Source: CAVOJY01 sp963696405
GTDB lineage: Bacteria; Chloroflexota; Limnocylindria; Limnocylindrales; CSP1-4
Assembly: GCA_963696405.1 (NCBI GenBank)
Contig: CAVOJY010000006.1
Coordinates: 62,001-126,000 of the forward strand
Length of the DNA stretch: 64,000 nucleotides
Direction of reading: 5' to 3'
Positions 10,028-18,160 of the stretch are shown here, in pieces (positions within the stretch are counted from its first letter, which is position 1; each line of letters begins with the position of its first letter). The position numbers and the translations under genes are program-made. The notes beneath the pieces were generated by a model. The model did no database searches, was not told the origin of the DNA, and saw only the letters and a list, made by a program, of their open reading frames with translations.

Positions 10028-10810
10028 CTATAGAAAGTCTGCCGGCGGTTTGACGGCGACCCCGGCCGCCTTCAGGGTTTCACGGATTTTTTTCACCAGC
10101 GCCAGAGCCTTCGGGTTGTCGCCGTGGACGCAGATGGTCTCGGCTTTGAGCTCAATCTCGGAGCCGTCGATGGTTTTGACCTTGCCCTCTTTGACGAGTT
10201 TCAGCACCTTGGCGGCCGCCACGTCGTTGTCATGGATCACGGCGCCGGGCAGTTTGCGTGAAACCAGCGAACCGTCCGTGTTGTAGGCGCGGTCGGCGAA
10301 AAACTCGAAGGCGACACGGATGCCGCGGCGCTTGCCGATCGACTCCAGCTCCGGGCGGTCGGAGCCGGCCAGCACGAACAGGATCAGGCGCTCATCGAGT
10401 TCGGCCATCACCTCAGCCACCGCATCCCAGATGTCGGTGTTCCTGACGGCCATGTTGTAGAGCGCACCGTGAGGCTTGACGTGCTGCAGCCGTGCGCCCT
10501 GACGTGCGGCGACCGCCTGGAGTGCGCCGATCTGGTAGGTGACGAAGTCCTTGATTTCCTCCAGCGTCACGTCCATGTTCCGGCGGCCGAAGCCGACCAG
10601 ATCGGGCAGCCCCGGGTGGGCCCCCAGGCCGACGCCGCTTTTTTTCGCAAGTGCAATGGTGCGCCGCATGACGGCCGGGTCCCCGGCGTGGTAACCGCAA
10701 GCGATGTTGGCCGAACTGATCAACGGGATCACCTCTTCGTCCAGGCCGAGGGTGTAGTTTCCGAAACTTTCACCCACGTCCGAATTGAGGTCGATGGCAT
10801 TCAGGGGCAT
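10028..10810 (-). CDS. pxpA: 5-oxoprolinase subunit A (LamB/YcsF family)
   Basis: A 260-residue PxpA (LamB/YcsF) subunit of 5-oxoprolinase. It begins IDLNSDVGESFG, the family hallmark, and contains NIACGYHAGDP, GAHPGLPDL, the LQHVKPHGALYN motif and the C-terminal CVHGDNPKAL. Although the frame is open upstream to 10894, ATG 10810 places GGAGG (10818-10822) at normal spacing and gives the typical family N-terminus, so I use that start. It is the first gene of the leftward pxpABC operon; the function is recycling of spontaneously formed pyroglutamate. Confidence 0.93.
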   Translation of the reverse strand: MPLNAIDLNSDVGESFGNYTLGLDEEVIPLISSANIACGYHAGDPAVMRRTIALAKKSGVGLGAHPGLPDLVGFGRRNMDVTLEEIKDFVTYQIGALQAVAARQGARLQHVKPHGALYNMAVRNTDIWDAVAEVMAELDERLILFVLAGSDRPELESIGKRRGIRVAFEFFADRAYNTDGSLVSRKLPGAVIHDNDVAAAKVLKLVKEGKVKTIDGSEIELKAETICVHGDNPKALALVKKIRETLKAAGVAVKPPADFL

Positions 10811-10917
10811 GCGGGTATCCTCCACAAGGTTTGAGCGTGCATGGGCGGCCTGACCCGGGACACGATCGGGATGCGGCGCCGCGCGGGTCACCACCGGCGC
10901 TGAAAAAAATTTAGCAC

Positions 10918-10953
10918 AAAAAAAAGGGAACAGGCAAGACCGCCTGTTCCCTT
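10918..10953 (-). terminator. Rho-independent terminator after rpsI
   Basis: On the minus strand a perfect 12-bp stem (10-bp GGGAACAGGC/GCCTGTTCCC plus AA/TT, at 10924-10935 and 10942-10953) with a 6-nt loop is followed by a run of eight T. It lies 29 bp downstream of the rpsI stop, before pxpA. Confidence 0.9.
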
Positions 10954-10981
10954 GAAATTTATCAGCCGCTGAAAGAAGCGA

Positions 10982-11174
10982 TTACCGCTTGGAGAACTGG
11001 AACCGCGCGCGAGCCGATTTCTGCCCGTATTTCTTGCGTTCCTTGACCCGCGGGTCGCGCTTCACGAACCCGGCTTTTTTGAGGGTGGTCCGGAGCGCGG
11101 GATTGGCGGCAATCAGGGCCCGCGTGATGCCGTGGCGGATGGCGGCGGCCTGACCGACAGGGCCTCCGCCCTGG
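10982..11174 (-). CDS. rpsI: Ribosomal protein S9, C-terminal half (broken at contig join)
   Basis: The last ~62 residues of small-subunit ribosomal protein S9: GGGPVGQAAAIRHGITRAL is the conserved core and the end ARARFQFSKR is the classical S9 tail whose lysine/arginine residues reach the ribosomal P site. The N-terminal half (about 65-70 residues) is absent. Upstream of GGG the translation immediately becomes part of a different gene (YHS protein) in the same orientation. S9 is essential, so a true truncation is implausible; the break is best explained by a chimeric junction. A strong terminator follows. rplM, normally directly upstream, is also missing. Confidence 0.9.
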
Positions 11175-11182
11175 TACCGCAG
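11165..11182. other. Probable chimeric assembly junction
   Basis: Two genes, rpsI and a YHS-domain gene, are each cut within these bases. To the left, genes are intact with A/T-rich spacers; to the right, DNA is markedly GC-rich with frequent frameshifts. The exact base cannot be fixed because GCGG-type microhomology is shared. Confidence 0.8.
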
Positions 11183-11274
11183 AAGTAGTAGGTCGTGCCC
11201 TCGTGCTCGTGGCTGAACTTCGCGGTCTCGATCTCGACTGTCATGCCGCACACGGGGTCGATCGCGGTTGCCAT
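11176..11274 (-). CDS. YHS-domain protein, N-terminal fragment
   Basis: Thirty-three residues of a small YHS-domain protein: DPVCGM at residues 6-11 followed by a HEGTTYYFCG end, exactly the start and middle of the metal-binding YHS fold found in copper ATPases and small stand-alone proteins. The second half (the second-cysteine helix) is lost at the junction. The ATG at 11274 is preceded by GGAGAACGAGG, a usable ribosome-binding site, and a TATACT-like -10 on the minus strand lies at 11347-11352. Function is probably heavy-metal binding; nothing more can be said from the fragment. Confidence 0.75.
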
Positions 11275-11761
11275 GTGTCCTCGTTCTCCTGTCGCAACGG
11301 CCGGCGGGCCGAATCGGCCACCGCCCGCTCTGTGATACTCCCCGGTAGTATACCCCCGCGAGATCGCACGCCGACGCGCCCCTGCCCGCGGCCGGCGGTC
11401 CTTTCGGTCGGTCCCACTGCCGGTCCTTACTGCCGGTCCTTTCGGTCGGTCCTTTCGGTCGATTTCCTCTTCTGCCGGTCCCTTCTGCCGCCCGGCCGTG
11501 CCCTGAGCGGTAAGCGACGGGCTCGCGTCTCGCAGCCGGTCAGGACGCGCGGAGACCTCCCGTGCTGAGCTCGGGCCGGGACGATTCGCGCGCCGGGCGG
11601 CCCCTCGCCGACCGGCGAGCGGCCGCTGACACTGCGTACTGCTCACGCTGCAGCCAGATGGCAGAGGCGGCACTGCTGTCCAAGACGGCCGCACCCGCCA
11701 TTAGCACGGCACGACGCGGTCATGCGGTGCTGACTGGAGTCTGCGGTGTAGCATCCGGGGC
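11275..11761. repeat. Gene-free spacer with degenerate short repeats
   Basis: No convincing coding region. Between about 11397 and 11480 the motif GGTCCTTTCGGTC and variants with CTGCCGGTCC recur in tandem, a degenerate minisatellite. The inverted repeat TACTCCCCGGTAGTA lies at 11337-11351, overlapping a possible -10 for the YHS gene. Confidence 0.55.
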
Positions 11762-12097
11762 GTGGAGGATGATCTCGCCCCGGTCAGGCAGCGGCTGCTC
11801 GATGAGGTCGCACGCCTGCACGCGGAGATCGAGGGCGAGGCGAATGAGCCGCCCGAGCCGATGACCTACGGCTCGCAGGCCGCGTCGGCCACCCAGGTGT
11901 TCGATCAGAATTGAACGCAGGCACTGCGGGAGCGGGCCACCCGCGACCTCGAGCAGGTCGAGGGCGCGCTCGGACGCCTCGAAGCGGGAACCTACGGGAT
12001 CTGCCAGGCGTGCGGGCGACAGATCAACCCGGCCCGGCTCCAAGCGCTGCCGTGGGCCGCGCTCGACGTGGAGTGCCAGCAGCGCGCCCGTCGCTGA
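11762..12097 (+). pseudogene. TraR/DksA-type zinc-finger protein with internal TGA
   Basis: A 111-codon frame starting GTG 11762 encodes a small TraR/DksA-family protein: an acidic coiled-coil N-terminus (LDEVARLHAEIEGE), then EGALGRLEAGTYGICQACG with the CxxC knuckle and a later cysteine in ALDVEC. The family binds RNA polymerase through its secondary channel. An in-frame TGA at 11912-11914 splits it between the coiled-coil halves (FDQN*TQALRE); sequence identity to the family continues in the same frame after it, so this is a point change or error, not a frameshift. One of the four zinc ligands seems absent, as in many family members. The 3' end overlaps the convergent SRPBCC gene. Confidence 0.7.
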
Positions 12098-12575
12098 CGA
12101 CCACCAGCCGGCGGAGCCGGCGCAGGTCCTCCCGGAACACCAGCTCGAAGAGCGGCGCAAAGAGCCCGTCGACGAGCCGGCCCAATCGTCCCAGCCGCAC
12201 CGCCGGTGACAGGAGTTCCTCGCGCCAGTGCACGAGCGTGGCCGTGCCGTCGTGAACGGGCGTGAGCCAGAAGTCGCCCCGCCCGGTGAAGCGACCGAGG
12301 TGCCTGAGACCGAAGTGGCGCGGCGGGTCGAACGCGTCGATCTCGACCGGGTCGGATTGCTCCAGGCCGAACATGCGGACGGTCCCCACCGCGCGGGTGC
12401 CCACGCCGGGACGGAGCGGGTCGGGCGGCGGCGCCGTCGGCGAACCCGAGGGCGCCACGAACCGAATCGCCTTCAGGTCCCGCATCCACTTCGGTTGAGC
12501 CGGCACGTCCGAGAGAACTTCCCAAACGCGGTCGGGGGAGGCGGGGATGACGATGCGCCGCTCGATGATCGGCAT
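12024..12575 (-). CDS. SRPBCC-family (START/polyketide cyclase-like) protein
   Basis: A 183-residue protein with the SRPBCC ligand-binding fold: RRIVIPASPDRVWEVLSDV at the N-terminus is the classic first strand and helix, followed by PKWMRDLKAIRF and the FGLRHLGRFTGRGDFWLTPV strand region. Members bind hydrophobic ligands; the ligand here is unknown. ATG 12575 follows a purine-rich AGAGGGA site. The last ~25 residues (RAAGTPRRARPTAALGAG) are low-complexity and overlap the convergent TraR-like gene, so the true C-terminus could be shorter if an indel is present. Confidence 0.75.
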   Translation of the reverse strand: MPIIERRIVIPASPDRVWEVLSDVPAQPKWMRDLKAIRFVAPSGSPTAPPPDPLRPGVGTRAVGTVRMFGLEQSDPVEIDAFDPPRHFGLRHLGRFTGRGDFWLTPVHDGTATLVHWREELLSPAVRLGRLGRLVDGLFAPLFELVFREDLRRLRRLVVVSDGRAAGTPRRARPTAALGAGPG

Positions 12576-12656
12576 GATTCCCTCTCTTGACGATGCCCTC
12601 TCTTCGCAGTGGGCCACGACGTGGATGCCGGCCGGTCGCGGCAGTATCCTCCGGGC

Positions 12657-13418
<762 letters not shown>

Positions 13419-13487
13419 CGGGACGTCGAGGAACTGACGGGGCGCCGAGGACTGGCCGGAGGTCACCAGCCCCGCGCGGAGCCGCCC

Positions 13488-14681
13488 CTACGGAACGCAG
13501 CCGCCGGTGCCGACCGCCGCCGTTCGCGAAAGACCCGGCTTGATCACCTCGAACACATCGGGCGCCGGCAACGCGTAGCCGGTGCCGGCCTCCGTACGGG
13601 AGCGTGCGAAGACCACCCCGGCCGCGCGCCCGTCGGCGGTGACGAACGGGCCGCCGCTGTCACCCGGCGCGACCTCCGCCGCCAGCTCGATGACCGTGCG
13701 CGTCACCGCGTCGCGCCCATAAATGTCGTAGCCGGACGCCCGGAAGACGTCCCGGACGGCCGCCGGGATCGCCTCGAGGTCGCCTCCATCGGGATGGCCA
13801 AGCGCGGCGCCCACCGCGCCCGGGTCCGGCGGCGCACCAGCCAGCGGCAGCGTCCGGGCCGACAGGCCGGGCACCCGAAGGAGGGCGACGTCCAGGTCCG
13901 GGTCGAAGACAACGACCGTGGCCTTGAGCGGCCCGGCGGAGGTGTCCTGGCTCACCTGGGTTGCCTTCCGCTCGCCGGCCACGACGTGCGCGTTCGTGAC
14001 GACGTACCCGGGAGCGACAACGAACCCGGTGCCCGTGATCCGCATGCCGCACGCGTCGCCCTCGATGAGCACGATCGAAGCGCGCGCCCGGGCGGCGATC
14101 GCCGCCACCTCGGCCGGCTCGGGCGTTGCCACGGGGCCGCCCGTCGGGGCATCGAAGCCCTCGAAGACCTGCGGCAGCCCGGACGTGTCGAGGAAGGCGC
14201 GAAGCCGGCCCAGCACCGGGCCAGGAGACGGCAGGCCATCACTGAGGACGGCGACGATCGCCGAGTCGCGGATCTGGGCGGCGAGCGCCGACGAGGGTCC
14301 GACCGCGAGCACCGGGGCGAGGAACCAGGCGGCGAGGACGATGGTGAGCCCACCGATGGCGGCACCGGCGGCACGATCGGCCGTGCGGAGCGGGCCGCGG
14401 ACCATCCCGCGGGTGATCGCCGCCGCGAGCAGGCCGCCGACCAGCTCGCCGAGCGCGAGGGCGAGGAGCAGGAACCCGACGATCGTGGCCGCGCGCACGA
14501 CCCGGTTGACCGGCGGGATCGCGGCGGCGACCTCGGGAAGCACGTAGAGCGCGATGAGCGCTCCGACCGCGGCCCCGACGAGGCCGAGCGCCTGGCGGAC
14601 ACCGCCCTGCAGGTAGCCGGCGAAGATCCCCGCCCCGATCAGCAGAAGGAGCACCGCGTCGAGGACATTGAAGTCCGGCAC
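13488..14681 (-). CDS. CvpA-like membrane-anchored trypsin-like serine protease (MarP-like)
   Basis: A 397-residue protein combining an N-terminal CvpA-type four-helix membrane domain (residues about 1-160, GIFAGYLQGGVRQALGLVG) with a C-terminal chymotrypsin-fold protease outside the membrane. The catalytic triad is visible: His in VVTNAHVVAG (near 230), Asp in DPDLDVALLR (near 263) and Ser in APGDSGGPF (near 342). This is the architecture of mycobacterial MarP (Rv3671c), which protects against acid and oxidative stress by cleaving cell-wall hydrolases; that role here is inferred. GTG 14681 gives VPDFNVLDAVLLLL, matching CvpA starts. The open frame extends upstream but without family similarity. 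Confidence 0.85.
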   Translation of the reverse strand: MPDFNVLDAVLLLLIGAGIFAGYLQGGVRQALGLVGAAVGALIALYVLPEVAAAIPPVNRVVRAATIVGFLLLALALGELVGGLLAAAITRGMVRGPLRTADRAAGAAIGGLTIVLAAWFLAPVLAVGPSSALAAQIRDSAIVAVLSDGLPSPGPVLGRLRAFLDTSGLPQVFEGFDAPTGGPVATPEPAEVAAIAARARASIVLIEGDACGMRITGTGFVVAPGYVVTNAHVVAGERKATQVSQDTSAGPLKATVVVFDPDLDVALLRVPGLSARTLPLAGAPPDPGAVGAALGHPDGGDLEAIPAAVRDVFRASGYDIYGRDAVTRTVIELAAEVAPGDSGGPFVTADGRAAGVVFARSRTEAGTGYALPAPDVFEVIKPGLSRTAAVGTGGCVP

Positions 14682-14822
14682 GCGGCTGAGTGTAGTGGGG
14701 CCCGCGACGAGTGCGCTGCCACGCAGGTCTGCGTCTCGTGCACGACCGCGACGACTCCGGTCGACCAAGCCCGGGGACTGGCCTGGTTCGCCCTGGGTTT
14801 CGTGGAGACTCGGTTGCAGAGT

Positions 14823-15710
14823 TCAGGCAGCCTCGGACGAGGCCGTCCTGGCGCGATAGTAGGCCGCCTCGAACTCGGCCGGCGGGATGTTGCCGCAGGC
14901 TCCGTGGAGGCGGGTGGTGTTCCACCAGCCCACCCAGGCGGCCGTGCTGCGCTCGACCTCGCTGATCGTGCTCCACGTGCGCCGGAAGATGAGCTCGGCC
15001 TTGTAGAGGGCGTTCGCCGACTCGGCGAGGGCATTGTCGTAGCTGTCGCCCCGCGCGCCGACCGAGGGGGCGGCCCCCGCGACAGCGAGGCGTTCGGTGT
15101 AGCGGACCGCGACGTACTGGGTGCCGCGGTCGGAGTGGTGGACGAGGCCCGGCAGCCGGCGGCCCCGGGCGGCGAGCGCCATGTCGAGCGCGTCGAGGGC
15201 GAGGTCCGCGCCGAGCGACCCGGCCACCCGCCAGCCGACGATCCGCCGGGCGAACACGTCCGTGACCATGGCCGTGTAGCAGAAGCCACCCCGCGCGAGC
15301 GGGACATACGTGATGTCGGCGACCCACAGCCGGTCGGGTGCCGGGGCGGCGAAGTCCCGAGCGACCAGGTCGTCCGCCGACGGCCGGGCTGGACCGGGTC
15401 GCGTGGTCGTCGTGCGGCGCTCCCGGCGGACACCGGCGAGGCCCTCGGCGCGCATGAGCCGGGCGACCCGATCGCGGCCGACGGCAATGCCCTCCCGGGT
15501 GAGCACGGCCCACATCTTGCGCACCCCGTACACACCGAAGTTGGCGGCGTGGACGCGCCGGATGGCGGCCGCGAGCTCCGCGTCGCGGACCTCCCGGACC
15601 GACGGCGTGCGGGCCTTGGACGCGTAGTACGACGACGGAGCGATCCCGAGGGTCCGGCAGATCGGCTCGACTCCGAACACCGCGCGGTGCTCGTCGATGA
15701 AGCGGGTCAT
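14823..15710 (-). CDS. IS3-family transposase OrfB (DDE integrase domain)
   Basis: A 295-residue OrfB with an HTH_21-type N-terminus (VRKMWAVLTREGIAVGRDRVARLMR) and an rve integrase core. The DDE residues are Asp in LWVADITYVPL, Asp in LVHHSDRGTQY and Glu in SYDNALAESANALYK. It overlaps orfA by ATGA; in IS3 elements the active transposase is normally an OrfAB fusion made by -1 frameshifting, so the separate start may be for OrfB alone. Length is normal and no damage is visible. Confidence 0.92.
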   Translation of the reverse strand: MTRFIDEHRAVFGVEPICRTLGIAPSSYYASKARTPSVREVRDAELAAAIRRVHAANFGVYGVRKMWAVLTREGIAVGRDRVARLMRAEGLAGVRRERRTTTTRPGPARPSADDLVARDFAAPAPDRLWVADITYVPLARGGFCYTAMVTDVFARRIVGWRVAGSLGADLALDALDMALAARGRRLPGLVHHSDRGTQYVAVRYTERLAVAGAAPSVGARGDSYDNALAESANALYKAELIFRRTWSTISEVERSTAAWVGWWNTTRLHGACGNIPPAEFEAAYYRARTASSEAA

Positions 15711-16048
15711 CTCGTCTCGGGGCGGTCGAGCTCCGCCGCGAAGAAAGCCGAGGCCGCTTTCAGGATCTCGTTGGCCCGACGCAGCTCCCGGTTCTCGCGC
15801 TCGAGCTGGCTCACCCGGAGCTCGAGGTCCGGCGCCATGCCCGGGCGGCGACGGAGGTCCTGCCCGGCCCGGCGGAACCAGCTGTGCAGGGTCGCCGGGT
15901 TGACGTCAAGCTGGCGGGCGATCCGGGTGATGACGCCCTGCGACCGCCCCTCGGCCTCGATCGTCTCGCTGACGAGACGCATCGCACGCTCCCGAAACTC
16001 GGGCGTGTACTCCCTGGGCGCCGGTCTTGGCCTCCGTTCCTGGTCCAT
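15707..16048 (-). CDS. IS3-family OrfA (helix-turn-helix)
   Basis: A 113-residue OrfA: REYTPEFRERAMRLVSE and IARQLDVNPATLHSWFRRAG form the DNA-binding helix-turn-helix, and ELRVSQLERENRELRRANEIL is the leucine-zipper coiled coil used for multimerisation. I chose ATG 16048 because GGAGGATCTGAC precedes it. The inverted terminal repeat lies 24 bp upstream. The stop overlaps the orfB start. Confidence 0.9.
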   Translation of the reverse strand: MDQERRPRPAPREYTPEFRERAMRLVSETIEAEGRSQGVITRIARQLDVNPATLHSWFRRAGQDLRRRPGMAPDLELRVSQLERENRELRRANEILKAASAFFAAELDRPETR

Positions 16049-16102
16049 GTCAGATCCTCCTTGTGCAGGTGGAGTCTCCAACAAAGTCAGGGCGGTTCAG
16101 CC

Positions 16103-16563
16103 GATCCCCGTGCGCCAGACGCAACGACCGGACCGGTCCGCGACTGGACCCGCTGAGTTCGTGCGAGTGGTGCAGAGATCGGGCTGAGGCCGGCGGGCGG
16201 GGCTGCCACATGGTCGCGGTGATGCACGTGGCGCAAACCGGCGGCTCCAGCCCGTTAGCGGCGGCTCCAGCCCGTTGGCAGCGGCTCCTGCCCGTTGGCA
16301 GCGGCTTCCTGCCCACTCACGGCGGCTCCCGGCGGCCTGCGTCTGTCCCTTGCCGAGCCGCGCCAGGGCCAGTCCGCGCTCGGCCTGCCGCCTGCAGCGC
16401 CGGCGACCGGCCCTTCTGGCACTCCTGCCCGCCTGATATGCCCAGCGACATAGTGTCTTGTGTCACTACGCGCGCGGACCCACGCTCTCGCGAGACTTCA
16501 CACGGGGTAGTGCGAGTCATGCCTCGCCTGCCGATGCGTCCCACCTTTCCTAGGAGGCGCCAC
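16103..16563. repeat. Spacer upstream of hdrC with four 20-bp tandem repeats
   Basis: No gene is seen between the IS and hdrC. At 16242-16322 a 20-bp unit beginning CGGCTCC(A/T)GCCCGTT is repeated four times with decreasing fidelity. AGGAGG at 16552-16557 is the ribosome-binding site of hdrC. I see no clear sigma-70 promoter. Confidence 0.6.
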
Positions 16564-17156
16564 TTGACAACGCCAGCCGTATCACCGCCCGAGACCGGCG
16601 CCGACGGGCCGGCCTTCCTCGCGGAGGTCATGCGCGCAACGCCGGGCAACTCGCGCCTGGACATGTGCATCCAGTGCGGGACGTGCGGCGGTTCGTGCCC
16701 GTCGGCCATGGACATGAACCACACGCCGCGCCAGCTCTTCGCCATGATCCGCGGAGGAATGCGCGAGGAGGTGTTCCGCAGCAACACGCCGTGGATGTGT
16801 GTCTCCTGCTACTACTGCACGGTCCGCTGCCCGCAGGAGATCCGCATCACCGACGTGATGTACACCCTGAAGGGCATGGCCACCCGCGGCAAGAAGTACC
16901 CCAACTCGACAGCGCCCGACTTCTCGAAGGCCTTCATCTCGAACATCGAGATGTTCGGTCGGAGCTTCGAGGTCGGCCTCACGGCCCGCCACTACCTGCG
17001 CCACTACATGACCCGCCTGCCGGCGATCGCGCCGATGGGGATCGGGCATGCTCACGCTCCGGGCGGATCGGGCTCATGCCGCCGAAGCGGATCAAGGGCA
17101 TGGACGGGCTGAAGAAGATCCTCGCCAAGGCGAAGGACCTGGAGGCCGCCTCATGA
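16564..17156 (+). CDS. hdrC: Heterodisulfide reductase-like subunit C (two frameshifts)
   Basis: An HdrC-type ferredoxin subunit, about 196 residues after correction. Two CX2CX2CX3C [4Fe-4S] motifs are visible, CIQCGTCGGSCPSAM and CVSCYYCTVRCPQEI, followed by the helical ITDVMYTLKGMA region typical of HdrC, which relays electrons from HdrA to HdrB. The start is TTG 16564, six nt after AGGAGG. Extra bases near 17046 (GGC read as GGGC) and 17058 shift the frame, after which the normal HdrC end GLMPPKRIKGMDGLKK resumes and stops at 17156. Removing two bases gives a length divisible by three. The stop overlaps hdrB (ATGA). Confidence 0.85.
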
Positions 17157-18160
17157 GCAGCTACCTCTACTACCCGGGCTGCTCGATGGACTCGAGCGCG
17201 AAGTCGTACCGCGACTCGCTCGACGCGATCAGCGGCCCGCTCGGCCTCGACCTCCGCGAGATCGACGACTGGAACTGCTGCGGCGCGACCGAGTACCTCG
17301 GCACGAGCCGCACCCCGGCGTACGCGCTCGATCGCCCGCAACCTCGCCATCGCTGAACAGCAGGCGGACGGGTCGCGGACGCTCGTCGCCCCGTGCAGCG
17401 CCTGCTTCCTGAACCTGGCCAAGGCCGACCACGCACATGCGCGAGAGCCCGGCGTTCGGCGAGCAGGTGAACGACGCGCTCGCGGCGGGCGGCCTCCACT
17501 ACGACGCCGGGCTCCCTCAAGGTCCGGCACCTCCTGGACGTCATCGTGCACGAGATCGGCCTCGAGGCGGTCAAGGCGCAGGTGACGCGTCCGCTGCACG
17601 GGCCTCAAGCTCGCGCCCTACATGGGCTGCATGGTCCCGCGGCCCGACTACGACCAGCGCTGGGAGAGCCACGAGTACCCGACGTGAGTTCGACCGGCTG
17701 CTCGCCGCGCTCGGCGCGGAGGTCGTGGACTTCCCGCTCAAGACCGACTGCTGCGGCGGGCACATGACGCAGATCAGCCCGCCCACGGCGTTCGAGATGA
17801 TCCGCCGCCTCGTGGACAACGCGACGCGTGCCGGCGCCGACATGATGGTCACGCTCTGCCCGATGTGCCAGATGAACATCGACGCCTTCCAGGGCGAGAT
17901 GAACCACTTCTTCAAGACCAGCTACCACATGCCGATCGTCTTCTTCACCCAGGTCATGGGCCTGGCGTTCGGGCGGGAGCCCGCGTCGGTCGGGTTCGGC
18001 CGTGAGCTCGTCGACGCCCACCCGGCGCTCAACAGGATCGGCGCGCCTGGAAGCGAAGACCGACGAGGATGCTCCGGCACACGCCCGCGTCGCCGCGGCG
18101 AAGAAGACGCAGGGCCTGCCGATGCCGAGCATGGCCGACTACGACGAGGTGAAGCTGTGA
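17153..18160 (+). CDS. hdrB: Heterodisulfide reductase-like subunit B (six frameshifts)
   Basis: An HdrB-type subunit, about 332 residues after correction, carrying two CCG cysteine-rich domains that in methanogens ligate the non-cubane [4Fe-4S] clusters that reduce heterodisulfide. Domain 1 reads YYPGCSMDSS ... DWNCCGATEY ... APCSACF; domain 2 reads PYMGCMVPRP ... KTDCCGGHMT ... CPMCQMN. These pieces lie in successive frames, each shifted +1, at about 17330 (extra GATC), 17435, 17510, 17600, 17684 and 18047. Removing 9 bases restores one frame from ATG 17153 to the stop at 18158-18160, which overlaps the hdrA GTG. All catalytic cysteines survive, so sequence error is more likely than decay. 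The natural substrate in a non-methanogen is unknown. Confidence 0.83.

Larger units (their letters stand above)
14784..16099 (-). mobile_element. Complete IS3-family insertion sequence (IS3-A)
   Basis: A 1,316-bp element with imperfect terminal inverted repeats of 28 bp (14784-14811 and 16072-16099, about 21/28 matches) that begin TG and end CA. A direct 3-bp target duplication GCC flanks it at 14781-14783 and 16100-16102. It carries overlapping orfA and orfB on the minus strand, both uninterrupted, so it may be active. It sits between the serine-protease gene and the hdr operon, about 460 bp before hdrC. Confidence 0.88.

Noticed and set aside
10982..11251. A fused YHS-S9 protein read straight through the join
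   Set aside because: Each half is a truncated, well-known family and composition changes at the seam; a chimeric sequence explains it better than gene fusion.
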